This document shows, in pieces, positions 16,519-25,310 of a stretch of DNA of 64,000 nucleotides. The first letter of the stretch is position 1, and each line of letters begins with the position of its first letter. Origin of the DNA: Psychrobacillus sp. NEAU-3TGS (GTDB lineage: Bacteria > Bacillota > Bacilli > Bacillales_A > Planococcaceae); NCBI RefSeq assembly GCF_029955155.1, contig NZ_JAPNOZ010000012.1, positions 1,226,241 to 1,290,240 on the forward strand, written 5' to 3'. The translations under genes were made by a program, and so were the position numbers. The notes beneath the pieces were generated by a model. That model was not told the DNA's origin, made no database searches, and saw nothing but the letters and a program-made list of their open reading frames with translations.

Positions 16519-19122
16519 TTATTGTTTGAAATAGTTTTCTAATCCTTTTCGAATTCCTGTTGCTGCTTTTTTCTGGAATGCAGCGGAAGCTAGTTGTGCT
16601 TCTTCTGTTGGGTTCGATATAAAAGCAAGCTCTACAAGAACAGAAGGAAGTTCGTTCATACGATTTACATAAAATACTTGTTCTTTTACTCCACGATTAT
16701 ACGTACCTATTGCTTTTACTAAATCCGATTGAATGCTCTTAGCTAGCGTTAAGCTGCGCGGTCCGTTAAAGTTAACCGTCGCATTATAATACGTCGTCGT
16801 ACCTTTAGAAGAAGCATTAAATGCATCAGCATGAAGACTAATGAATGCATCATAATCCGATTTATTTGCAATATCTGTGCGTTGTTTTAACTCTAAGAAG
16901 ACATCTGTACTTCTTGTTAAGACTACTTCTGCTCCAGCAGCTTCTAACTCTGCTTGTAATGCTTTAGCAGTTGCAAGCACAACGTCTTTTTCTCTCTTTC
17001 CATTTGGTCCGACTGCTCCAGGATCTTTTGCACCGTGTCCAGCATCCAAGATGATTTTCTTACCTGCTAATCCTTTTGGTACAACTTTGATCGTCAATTC
17101 TTTATCATAATCACGAATTGTATACGTGTAATTAGGATCGAATGTGATCAATAAAACAGAAGTTCCACCAGAAACTTTCTCTACTTTCATACTTTTCACA
17201 CCAGTAACGGAGGATTTAATCTCGTTTATATTTGATAGATTACCAAATATGCGTAAAACATTCGCAGAAGGCGTTGAATAAGTAATATCGAATTTAGATG
17301 GTTTGGTCCATACCATATAGTTTTGACCATTTCTTACTTCTGTTCGACCATTCGATAATTGGATCGGTGAAGCATCTGAAAGCATAGAAGCTTGAATCCA
17401 TCCGCGTTTTTCACTTTGTGTTTCAATATTTACCCAACCATTCAATGTACGAAGCACTCTTACTGGTGTGTTTACATAAATTGTGTCTACTTTTTTCGCA
17501 GTAGCACTTGCTCCGTTGTATACAGTAGCTGTTTTCGTCCCATATTTAGTTGGAATATTGTCATTTACTTCAAAGTCTGGGATCCAGCCTTCTTTACCAC
17601 CAGCATTAATCTGAATCCAAGTAGTACCGTCTGTAGCCTTCAATTTGTTTAATACGGTAAAACTTGTGTTTTTAGCAAGACCTTGTAGAACTGCAGAATT
17701 ATAATTGCTGTTTGCGTATAATAAAGCATTTGCTCTCTTAATCGTCCCTTTTTCACCTGCACCAGGTGTAACGATCGGTGTTTCTTCAACAGAATCTCCG
17801 ATGGATACAACGGATTGATGCAACCAAGCTTCTCCACTTGTCGTGTTTACTTTATACCATTTTTCCGATTTAGCGTCTGTTGCATATTGACTTGAATCAA
17901 ATACATCATTTTGTCTCGCTTGAGTCACCACATCGAACGTAATTGCTGGGCCTGAACGCATATTTGCTACAGGTACAGAAACTCTTAAGCTATTTTTCTC
18001 ATCTACAATATTGGCATCAGTAGAAGGTGTTTCAGGTGTTGGATTTTCGGGTACAGTAGAAACAGTTTCAAATGCATCTGAAGGTATCCAACCTTTTTTC
18101 CCTACTGCATAGGTCACTTGATACCATTTTTCCTTGGAAGCGTTTGTAAACTCTTGGTGGATAGATAGTTTCGTTCCAACTTGAATTGTCGCTACCGTTT
18201 TATAGCTTTTCGTTGCTCCAGAGTGAACAGTAGATGTTTTACTCACTACTTTGCTTGCTATCGATGAATCTTCGAATGCAGAAGCAAGTACCCAGCCCTT
18301 TTTGCCAGTTGCATAAGTAACCTGCAACCATTTTTCTTTGGATGCATTTGTAAACTCTTGATGGATTACGAGAGTTGTCCCAGGTTTTACTGTGGAAACG
18401 ACTGCGTAACTTTTAGTTGCCCCTTTATGAACAGTTGTTTGTTGTACAACTTTCATAGAAGTTGCTGTTTCACCAGCTGTAGCGTTTAATACAAATAAAT
18501 CCGATGTTACCCAGCCTTTTTTACCGTTATATTCAACGTTAAACCATACTTCATTTTGGGCATTTGTAAATGCACTTAGTACTTTCAATGAAGTTCCTGC
18601 TGGAATTGTAGCAACTACTTTATAAGAAGTTGTTGCACCACTTCTCATATTCGACGCATTTTTCCCTATTTTTTGTGTCGTTCCCACATAAGAAATACCA
18701 GTAGATGTGGAAGCTGCTTTGACTGCAGTTTGAGCAATTGGTTTAACTGGCTCATTAATAACTACACCACTTTCACCAGCTGTAACATTTATTTCGAATA
18801 ATTCGGATGTTACCCAGCCTTTTTTACCGTTATATTCTACATTAAACCAGACTTCTTTTTCCGCATTTGTAAATGCATCTAGTATTTCCAAAGAAGTGCC
18901 TGCTGGGATTGTAACAACTTTGCTATAGGAAGTTGTTGCACCACTTCGCATATTCGCAGCGTATTTCCCTATTTTTTGTGTGGTACCTGCTATTTGTTGA
19001 ATTTCGTCTAAAACTAGAGATGAATTCGAAGCGGCATATGCAGTTGGTGATTCACTCGCAAGAAGATTAAGTGGCAAAAGAACAGAAGTTGCTAAGACAG
19101 ATGATGCGATTACTTTTTTCAT
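16519..19122 (-). CDS. N-acetylmuramoyl-L-alanine amidase with seven SH3b domains
   Basis: 867 residues, signal peptide ending near AYAAS. Seven SH3b modules (ANMRSGATTSY / HKGATKSY type) occupy residues ~50-565. An AMIN-like beta domain (~590-680) follows. The C-terminus (~690-865) is Amidase_3, with zinc ligands in ILDAGHGAKDPG, REKDV and SLHADAF, and catalytic Glu in VLVELAFISN. The enzyme cuts the MurNAc-L-Ala bond. B. subtilis LytC has the same AMIN/Amidase_3 fold but different wall-binding repeats. It is first in a three-gene operon with SH3b and LytB-like genes. SH3b modules 1-2 and 3-4 are near-identical pairs, suggesting internal duplication. Confidence 0.92.
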   Translation of the reverse strand: MKKVIASSVLATSVLLPLNLLASESPTAYAASNSSLVLDEIQQIAGTTQKIGKYAANMRSGATTSYSKVVTIPAGTSLEILDAFTNAEKEVWFNVEYNGKKGWVTSELFEINVTAGESGVVINEPVKPIAQTAVKAASTSTGISYVGTTQKIGKNASNMRSGATTSYKVVATIPAGTSLKVLSAFTNAQNEVWFNVEYNGKKGWVTSDLFVLNATAGETATSMKVVQQTTVHKGATKSYAVVSTVKPGTTLVIHQEFTNASKEKWLQVTYATGKKGWVLASAFEDSSIASKVVSKTSTVHSGATKSYKTVATIQVGTKLSIHQEFTNASKEKWYQVTYAVGKKGWIPSDAFETVSTVPENPTPETPSTDANIVDEKNSLRVSVPVANMRSGPAITFDVVTQARQNDVFDSSQYATDAKSEKWYKVNTTSGEAWLHQSVVSIGDSVEETPIVTPGAGEKGTIKRANALLYANSNYNSAVLQGLAKNTSFTVLNKLKATDGTTWIQINAGGKEGWIPDFEVNDNIPTKYGTKTATVYNGASATAKKVDTIYVNTPVRVLRTLNGWVNIETQSEKRGWIQASMLSDASPIQLSNGRTEVRNGQNYMVWTKPSKFDITYSTPSANVLRIFGNLSNINEIKSSVTGVKSMKVEKVSGGTSVLLITFDPNYTYTIRDYDKELTIKVVPKGLAGKKIILDAGHGAKDPGAVGPNGKREKDVVLATAKALQAELEAAGAEVVLTRSTDVFLELKQRTDIANKSDYDAFISLHADAFNASSKGTTTYYNATVNFNGPRSLTLAKSIQSDLVKAIGTYNRGVKEQVFYVNRMNELPSVLVELAFISNPTEEAQLASAAFQKKAATGIRKGLENYFKQ

Positions 19123-19163
19123 TTGTTCCTCCTTGAAACCTGTGTTTTCTCCATTTTAATGCA

Positions 19164-19344
19164 CTAATCCCCATAAAACAATCCAACTAATGTAATTAAA
19201 TCCAATGTCATAGAAATGTAATATATATAATAGAATTCTGTCATATTCTCTGCTGACTGGATTTCTAACGTAACAAGGGTCGAAATCGCTGAAATAAATT
19301 TCCAATAGCACTTGTAAAAATTAACACAAGTAAGGGTTAATCAT
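19164..19344 (-). pseudogene. Possible broken small membrane-protein gene upstream of the amidase
   Basis: AGGAGG lies nine bases before an ATG at 19344, but that frame stops after seven codons. The next frame is open for 58 codons to a TAG at 19164 and reads like a small hydrophobic protein (...ISAISTLVTLEIQSAENM... then a run YYIYYISMTLDLITLVGLF). Removing one base after the ATG would join them. It may be a decayed gene, a sequencing indel, or a chance open stretch in AT-rich DNA. The rest of 19123-19430 shows no other feature I can support. Confidence 0.25.
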
Positions 19345-19440
19345 CGTTGAATTCCTCCTAGCTCATACCAAACTTCTATTTATATACCAACTAATAGTTT
19401 TTAGTGGATATATGAGTGAATCTCTAGATAGGAGCTTCCA

Positions 19441-19675
19441 ATTGCAAATTCCAACTTGAATCGCAAGATCTCCTTTGAATCACAAGATAAGGGCCTCTAA
19501 TCACAAGATTCCCTTTGTGAATCGCAAGATAGGTTCCTCTAATCGCAAGATTCCCTTTCAGAATCGCAAGATAGGATCCTCTAATCGCAAGTTTCACTTT
19601 GAATCGCAAGATAGGATCCTCTAATCACAAGATTCCCTTTCAGAATCGCAAGATAGGGTCTTTAAATAGCAAGAT
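19441..19675. repeat. Phased repeat array B: 12 ATCGCAAGAT-like cores at 19- or 21-bp spacing
   Basis: Core positions (C of CGCAA or its variant) are 19443, 19462, 19481, 19502, 19523, 19544, 19565, 19586, 19605, 19626, 19647 and 19668. Linkers alternate AGGATCCTCTA and TCCCTTTCAG, so a two-core unit of ~42 bp repeats. The core word is the same as in array A. It lies between the 3' end of the LCP gene and the amidase promoter region. Confidence 0.88.
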
Positions 19676-19709
19676 CTCTCACCTCTATCGACTATTAAAT
19701 TTTTTCCAC

Positions 19710-19738
19710 AAAAAAAACAGCCTATTTCAGGCTGTTCG
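19710..19738 (-). terminator. Terminator of the LCP gene
   Basis: AACAGCCT / AGGCTGTT with a 5-nt loop, followed on the minus strand by eight T. Confidence 0.85.
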
Positions 19739-19740
19739 TT

Positions 19741-20781
19741 TTACTGTCCTATCGTTAAATCAGAGACAGTTTTTGATTTAATTTCACTTTGTGCGTTTTG
19801 ACCGAAATCATCTAGGTTAAGCTGCAGTTGTTTCTTCACTTCTTCCAGCGACTCTTCGTCTATCAGGAAATAAGAGGTTCCTCTTATCATGGTGTCAACA
19901 CCTTCTAGTTGAAGCTGCTCGATTGGTGATGATTTGATGTTTTGATAAGTCTTGATCAAACCAAAATAATCCGAAGATGGAATATTTGTTTTGACGTTAT
20001 TGCCGACGTCTTTGATCATATCATCGATGTTAGCAATATTGCTTATGCTTGTTGCTTTGTTAATAATCTCTTGGATTACTTGTTTTTGTCGGATATTACG
20101 TCCGGCATCCCCTTGAGGATCTTTTTTACGCATACGGACGTAAGCAAGTGCTTCGTTCCCGTTTAAGAACATAGGACCTTCTGTATACTTCTTCCATTTT
20201 AAACTACCTGTCAGCTGAGCGCTGAAGGTAAATGGAACATCTACATCGACACCGCCTACTGTATCTACGATGTCTTCAAAACCTTGAAAGTCTGTGGAAA
20301 CGTAATAATCAATTGGAATATCTAATATTTCTTCCAATGTATTGATCGTATAGTTAATCCCTCCGAAAGCATAAGAGTGATTAATTTTAGTCTGGTATCC
20401 TAAGTCAGGCACATAAACTCTAGAATCTCGTGGAATACTGACCAAGGAGATTTTTTCTGTCTTCGGATTAATTGTTGCTAAGATTAAAACGTCTGCTCGA
20501 CCATATTTTGCTTTTTCTTCATTTTCGATACCTGCTAATAATATGGTAAATGCAGAGTCTTCTGCTTTGGCACTTTCGATCTTGTTTTCTGCCTCTTCTG
20601 TTGGATTTGTATCCTTTTCCAAGGGCTCGTATATTTTATTTATTGCATTTTTTGTCTGAAGCGATAGATTTGTGGCAAACACAATAACTCCAGAGAAAAG
20701 CACCATCGAAATAATAAGTATTGTATATAAAAGTTTTCTTCTCGTCTTTGTTTTTCGCTTTTTTTGACGTGAAGTAGTCAT
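19741..20781 (-). CDS. LytR-CpsA-Psr (LCP) family glycopolymer ligase
   Basis: 346 residues. One N-terminal membrane segment (residues ~15-38, KLLYTILIISMVLFSGVIVF) leaves the catalytic LCP domain outside. The domain shows LLAGIENEEKAKYGRADVL, SIPRDSRVYVPDLG, KINHSYAFGG and AYVRMRKKDPQGDAGR, in which the Arg and Asp residues are the pyrophosphate-binding and catalytic positions of the family. LCP enzymes move undecaprenyl-linked glycopolymers onto peptidoglycan. Placed at the end of the polysaccharide locus, it probably anchors that polymer or teichoic acid. It matches B. subtilis TagT/U/V and LytR in type and neighbourhood. Confidence 0.92.
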   Translation of the reverse strand: MTTSRQKKRKTKTRRKLLYTILIISMVLFSGVIVFATNLSLQTKNAINKIYEPLEKDTNPTEEAENKIESAKAEDSAFTILLAGIENEEKAKYGRADVLILATINPKTEKISLVSIPRDSRVYVPDLGYQTKINHSYAFGGINYTINTLEEILDIPIDYYVSTDFQGFEDIVDTVGGVDVDVPFTFSAQLTGSLKWKKYTEGPMFLNGNEALAYVRMRKKDPQGDAGRNIRQKQVIQEIINKATSISNIANIDDMIKDVGNNVKTNIPSSDYFGLIKTYQNIKSSPIEQLQLEGVDTMIRGTSYFLIDEESLEEVKKQLQLNLDDFGQNAQSEIKSKTVSDLTIGQ

Positions 20782-20861
20782 AATACTTCCCTACTTTACT
20801 GTTAAAATATAATCTCACCAATTATACATAAATTTTTACTCGATGTATATGGAAAAGACCA

Positions 20862-22082
20862 TTACTTCTTCGTAAGGTTTTGCAAAAGATCTTTGACAAT
20901 AGAAGCCCAGCTATACTCATTTAGCGCAAGTTGTCTTCCGCTTTGTTTCATTTTTTCCCGATTTTCTTCATCCATTTCGACAAAATGGAACATAGTTTCT
21001 GCTATAGAATCGACATTTTCAGGTTTTGCGACTAATCCAATGTTGTTATCGGTCACGATTCGCGCACTTTCTCCTTTTCCGCAGTAGAGCACTGGTACAC
21101 CAGAAGATGCTGCTGGGAAAATTTTGGATGGGCGTGCCCCTTCAAACAAAGCGATATCGCGTAATGGCACGATACTTACATCCGTTACCGAAAATAGCTT
21201 CGGCATTTCTTTTAAAGGTAAGTGGCCTAAAAAAGTAAGATTTTGCAGACCTAATTCTTTCGCTAGCTGATGAAGTTTTTCTTCTTCTGGACCTGCTCCT
21301 GCGATTAAAAAATGGGCATGTGGAACAGTTTCTTGCATTTTTTTAGCTGCATATAATATAAACTCTAATCCTTGTGCATAACCAAGATTACCACCATAGG
21401 CAAAGACAAATTTATCTTGTAAGTCGAATTTCTCTACATACTCCGAATTTTTTTCTGCCGGTTGGAAAAAGTTTGTGTTTACGCCATTTGGTAAAACAAA
21501 TACTTTATCCTCTGGTTGAGAGTGATTAATAATATACGATCTAATACCATCTGTAGCAGTAGCAATTTTCCAAGAATGTTTGTATAAAAACGACTCTAAA
21601 ATTTCCGCAAGCTTAATAAAAAACTTATTTTTTACAAGTCCTAGCTTCACAGCAGACTCCGGCCAAACATCCGCCACATTGAAAACAAATTTCGCTCCTT
21701 TTAGTTTGGCACTAAGTAGGCCAGTTAACCCTAAAAAGATTGGCGGAGAATTTACAATGATAACATCTACTTTTCCTGCTTTCATTAGCCCGTAAAATGA
21801 ACTGAAAGTAAAGGAAAAATAAGACACTAATCGTTTATAGAAAGTTCCCTTTTTCGAAGGGTAAATCCAAGTTCGGTGGACAGGAATTCCGTCCCATTTT
21901 TCAAATTCATATTTTTTCCCTTTATACTCATCCGGAATAATTCCATGTGGATGATGAGGAAAAGCAGTCACTACTTGAATATCATGCCCTTGAGCGAGAA
22001 GTTCTTTACTAACCTCATATACACGGATTTGTGGAGCACCTGTTTCAGGTGGGAAATGTTGACATAAATATACGATACGCAT
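20862..22082 (-). CDS. Glycosyltransferase family 4 (WbuB-like)
   Basis: 406 residues from the ATG at 22082; GGTGA precedes it, whereas an in-frame GTG at 22091 has no ribosome site. The GT-B fold is visible: N-terminal HFPPETGAPQIRVYEVSKEL, the donor-side FAYGGNLGYAQGLEFIL, and the EX7E-type region SDVSIVPLRD...RPSKIFPAASSGVPVLYCGKGE. This layout is that of WbuB/L-fucosamine-type GT4 enzymes. It most likely adds one sugar to a lipid-linked repeat unit on the cytoplasmic face. It follows galU by 13 bp. Donor and acceptor are unknown. Confidence 0.85.
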   Translation of the reverse strand: MRIVYLCQHFPPETGAPQIRVYEVSKELLAQGHDIQVVTAFPHHPHGIIPDEYKGKKYEFEKWDGIPVHRTWIYPSKKGTFYKRLVSYFSFTFSSFYGLMKAGKVDVIIVNSPPIFLGLTGLLSAKLKGAKFVFNVADVWPESAVKLGLVKNKFFIKLAEILESFLYKHSWKIATATDGIRSYIINHSQPEDKVFVLPNGVNTNFFQPAEKNSEYVEKFDLQDKFVFAYGGNLGYAQGLEFILYAAKKMQETVPHAHFLIAGAGPEEEKLHQLAKELGLQNLTFLGHLPLKEMPKLFSVTDVSIVPLRDIALFEGARPSKIFPAASSGVPVLYCGKGESARIVTDNNIGLVAKPENVDSIAETMFHFVEMDEENREKMKQSGRQLALNEYSWASIVKDLLQNLTKK

Positions 22083-22095
22083 AGCTTTCACCGCT

Positions 22096-22959
22096 TTAAT
22101 CTTTCAATTTATTCTTCAAGTACGCAAGTAACGGCTCTCTTAAATTGTCCCGTTTTAATGCGAAGTCAAAAGTTGCTTGTAAAAATCCAAATTTATCCCC
22201 AACGTCATATCGTTTTCCTTCGAATATGTAAGAGTAAATAGACTCTTTTGCTAACAATGAATCAATTGCATCCGTTAACTGGATCTCACCTTTCGCATCT
22301 GGTTGTACTTTTTCTAGTTCATCGAAAATGGCAGGTGATAAAATATAACGTCCTACAATCGCTTGGTTGGATGGTGCATTTTCAATTGAAGGCTTCTCCA
22401 CTAAGCGCTTCACTGTAAACAAATCATTATCTGATTCACTATATTCAACTATTCCGTATTTATGAACGTCTTCGTCTGGAACTTCATTGACACCTAAAAT
22501 ACTGCTTTCTACTTCTTCGTACTTCTCAATCATTTGCTTTAAAGCAGGTACTTCAGCATCGATAATATCATCCGGTAGCAGAACCGCAAATGGTTCGTTG
22601 CCGATGAATTTTTTCGTGCATAAAATAGCATGTCCTAGTCCCAGTGGTTCTTTTTGACGCATATAATGAATGTCCACTAAGTTAGAAATATTCTCAACTG
22701 TCTCTAGTAATTCATGTTTCCCTGTATTTTTCAACAGAAGCTCTAACTCGATTGATTTGTCAAAATGGTCTTCCATCGATTTTTTGTTGCGTCCAGTTAC
22801 GATAATAATATCTTCAATTCCCGAAGCAATCGCTTCTTCAATAATGTATTGTAAATTTGGTTTGTCTACGATTGGTAGCATTTCTTTTGGTAAAGCTTTC
22901 GTTGCAGGTAAGAAACGAGTTCCAAATCCTGCTGCAGGAATGACTGCCTTTTTTATCAT
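22096..22959 (-). CDS. galU: UTP-glucose-1-phosphate uridylyltransferase
   Basis: 287 residues. Converts glucose-1-phosphate and UTP to UDP-glucose in the cytoplasm, the donor for glucosylated teichoic acids, glycolipids and surface polysaccharide. The nucleotide-binding signature AVIPAAGFGTRFLPATKALPKE is visible at the N-terminus, together with PNLQYIIEEAI, FAVLLPDDI and VEKPS. B. subtilis gtaB is the orthologue and lies in the same general neighbourhood. AAAGGTGATG provides the ribosome site. A 128-bp inverted-repeat element separates it from the preceding glycosyltransferase gene. Confidence 0.96.
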   Translation of the reverse strand: MIKKAVIPAAGFGTRFLPATKALPKEMLPIVDKPNLQYIIEEAIASGIEDIIIVTGRNKKSMEDHFDKSIELELLLKNTGKHELLETVENISNLVDIHYMRQKEPLGLGHAILCTKKFIGNEPFAVLLPDDIIDAEVPALKQMIEKYEEVESSILGVNEVPDEDVHKYGIVEYSESDNDLFTVKRLVEKPSIENAPSNQAIVGRYILSPAIFDELEKVQPDAKGEIQLTDAIDSLLAKESIYSYIFEGKRYDVGDKFGFLQATFDFALKRDNLREPLLAYLKNKLKD

Positions 22960-22980
22960 ATTCCATCACCTTTCGAATTA

Positions 22981-23108
22981 TCAGACTGTCTTGAAAACGC
23001 TTCTCAGTCGAGGCACGCAGGACAAGGCGGAAGCGAATTGAACTAAAGTTCATGAGCTTACAACGATGTGCAAGTAACGAAGAATGAAAGCGTTTGTCAA
23101 CGGTCTGA
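22981..23108. mobile_element. 128-bp MITE-like element with imperfect ~21-bp terminal inverted repeats
   Basis: Left end TCAGACTGTCTTGAAAACGC TT and right end, on the other strand, TCAGACCGTTGACAAACGCT T, pair with few differences. The inside has no reading frame. It fills the gap between a glycosyltransferase stop codon (adjacent at 23109) and the galU ribosome site. I recall similar short elements as dispersed in Bacillales, but have not searched. It could also act as a large RNA hairpin within the transcript. Confidence 0.55.
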
Positions 23109-24173
23109 TCAGTATTTTTCATACAATGAAAGCATATAATGCGCATTATCTATCCAGCTATAATGCTCTTTCACATGAGCTACCCCGGCTTTTCCCATAA
23201 CAGCTCGTAAATCGCTGTTTCTTGCCAGTTTTTTAAATGCAGTTGCTAACTGGTCTGGACTATTTTTATCGACCACGATGCCAGTCACATCTTGGACGAC
23301 TACTTCTGGTAAGCCGCCGACGTTCGATACGACAACCGGTACACCACAAGCCATTCCTTCCACCGCGGCAACGCCGAAGCTTTCACTGTCCTCTGTAGAT
23401 GGTACAGCAAAAATCGACATTTTACGAATTATAGCAGGTACTTCTGTGTTTGGAACTTTTCCAGTAAATGTAGTAACATCTGCTATCCCTAAATCTTTTG
23501 CTAGTTGTTCATACTCGGCTCTTTGTGGACCATCACCTGTTATGAGAAGTTCAGAGTTTGGAAACTCTTTATGGAATAAAGCAAAGCCTTTTACTAAATC
23601 CGCAATTCCATATTTATCTTCTAACGCTTTAACCGTTCCGATAATAATTTTATCTTCTGTCTCTTGCCCTTCTGGCGCAGGATAAAATTGCTCAATATCT
23701 ACCCCAAATGGTGTTACTTCTACTTTTTTGTTTGTATATAGATTTGTTTCTTTCGCCATTACATGGCTTGTTGAAAAAATAGCTGTTGCTTTATCTAATG
23801 TAAACTCAATCAGCTTTTGATTGAGCTTGCTCTTTCTAGGAACGACGAAAATGTCTTTGCCCCAGACGGATACGAAAAACTTTTTATAGTTAACCATCGC
23901 ACCTAATAACCCGTAGCTGGATACATAATGTGCATGCAAAACATCTGGATTCCATTCTTTTAGCATTTTTTTCAAACCGGGTGCCGCTGCTAAATAGGAA
24001 GCTTTGCTTGGAAGTAATTTAGGTAAGATTTCGGTCGGAACTAGTTTAGCATTGTCCTCTGAATAATGATCTTTGAATGTATATACTTTCACTTCAATGC
24101 CTTGTGATTGATAAAACAATGCCCATTTTTGCGTATGGATCGACCTGCTTGGGGCTAATAATGCAATTTTCAT
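23109..24173 (-). CDS. Glycosyltransferase family 4
   Basis: 354 residues from the ATG at 24173, which overlaps the preceding stop (ATGA) and has GGAGG upstream. GT-B features: N-terminal MKIALLAPSRSIHTQKWA, middle HVMAKETNLYTNKKVEVTPFGVD, and the donor-binding EX7E region PSTEDSESFGVAAVEGMACGVPVV. Retaining GT4 enzymes use nucleotide sugars at the cytoplasmic membrane face. It belongs to the polysaccharide operon, directly after another glycosyltransferase. Specificity is not predictable from the sequence. Confidence 0.9.
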   Translation of the reverse strand: MKIALLAPSRSIHTQKWALFYQSQGIEVKVYTFKDHYSEDNAKLVPTEILPKLLPSKASYLAAAPGLKKMLKEWNPDVLHAHYVSSYGLLGAMVNYKKFFVSVWGKDIFVVPRKSKLNQKLIEFTLDKATAIFSTSHVMAKETNLYTNKKVEVTPFGVDIEQFYPAPEGQETEDKIIIGTVKALEDKYGIADLVKGFALFHKEFPNSELLITGDGPQRAEYEQLAKDLGIADVTTFTGKVPNTEVPAIIRKMSIFAVPSTEDSESFGVAAVEGMACGVPVVVSNVGGLPEVVVQDVTGIVVDKNSPDQLATAFKKLARNSDLRAVMGKAGVAHVKEHYSWIDNAHYMLSLYEKY

Positions 24174-25285
24174 TGTTGACCTCCTAAAAGCGCTTGTGCA
24201 GCTTGTTCGGCACGTTCGTTCCATGCATGCTGCTGTAAAAATGATTGCTCGATATTTCTCTTATACGATTCAAATTGTGGCTGAATATCCAGCATTCCTT
24301 GGACAAGACTTGCTGCATCGTCCTCAGTGATTACTCCGTAAGGACCTGACAGGATAAAATCTTCTTGTGCAGAACAATTTGTCGCAATAATTGGTAGTCC
24401 TGCTGTTAAGTATTCTACTAATTTGATAGGAACCGCAAAATCGTTATAAATCGATCTTTTTCGCGGTATAAACGCAAAATCTACTTCTGTATAAACTTGT
24501 TGAAGCTCTGCACCACTTACATGCTTTAAATCGATATACGGCTTCGATAACTTCTCTTTATCCGAATCACTCAGATTTGTATATTCATCTTCTCGACAAA
24601 CGATGACTAACTCACCTTTTATACCGTCTTTATTTAACAACGCAAACGATTCTACTAAAGTAGGTAGCCCGTAATCATCATTATTAATACCACCAACGTA
24701 TATGCCTTTAAACGGCTTTCCGATAGCATTACTATTCGTTTTTATCTCCGTGAATCGTCCTCCAGGAGGTAGCGCCATTTTTGCTGTGTTTATATTCACA
24801 TATTTGCCCATTGCGTCACTCGGTAAAAAGATAGTATGCATATATTTGCCGTATAATTTTTCTTCCTTTTTATAAATAGTTTGCATGATGAATTTTTTCA
24901 AGCCCTTTAACGAATACAACTCATCGAACTTCCAATAGACATCACGATAAAAGACGCCAATCGGGACATGATGTTTCTTTAGAGTTTGAAAAACATCTTT
25001 ATCGATTTTCCAGTCTTTCGGTATATGTCCGGGATCAGTTAGCCATAATGGAATCGTTTGGTTTTCTGAGTAACAGAATAATGTCTGCTCGTATTTTTTC
25101 TCTTCTACTAATTTGTTCCACTGCTGGCGACGTTCCGTACTCGTTCCAGAAATAATGAGGAGCTCTAGGTCATTTTTTTTCGCGTATGCTTCAAATGCTT
25201 TGATCATCTCCACTGGACGAATCGCGGAACCACTTTTCGGATTCGCTGCAACCGTAAAAGGATAGTAAATAATGATATTTTTCAT
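24170..25285 (-). CDS. Glycosyltransferase, GT4-like
   Basis: 371 residues. The N-terminus KNIIIYYPFTVAANPKSGSAIRP, the central FKGIYVGGINNDDYGLPTLVESF (donor-side Rossmann glycine stretch), and YNDFAVPIKLVEYLTAGLPIIATNCSA (EX-type donor loop) show a GT-B enzyme of the glycosyl transferases group 1 type, though more divergent than its neighbour. It overlaps the following glycosyltransferase start by four bases and follows the Wzy-like gene by 25 bp. Donor and acceptor are unknown. Confidence 0.82.
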   Translation of the reverse strand: MKNIIIYYPFTVAANPKSGSAIRPVEMIKAFEAYAKKNDLELLIISGTSTERRQQWNKLVEEKKYEQTLFCYSENQTIPLWLTDPGHIPKDWKIDKDVFQTLKKHHVPIGVFYRDVYWKFDELYSLKGLKKFIMQTIYKKEEKLYGKYMHTIFLPSDAMGKYVNINTAKMALPPGGRFTEIKTNSNAIGKPFKGIYVGGINNDDYGLPTLVESFALLNKDGIKGELVIVCREDEYTNLSDSDKEKLSKPYIDLKHVSGAELQQVYTEVDFAFIPRKRSIYNDFAVPIKLVEYLTAGLPIIATNCSAQEDFILSGPYGVITEDDAASLVQGMLDIQPQFESYKRNIEQSFLQQHAWNERAEQAAQALLGGQQ

Positions 25286-25310
25286 GCCTTCACTCTTTTC
25301 TTACGTATAT

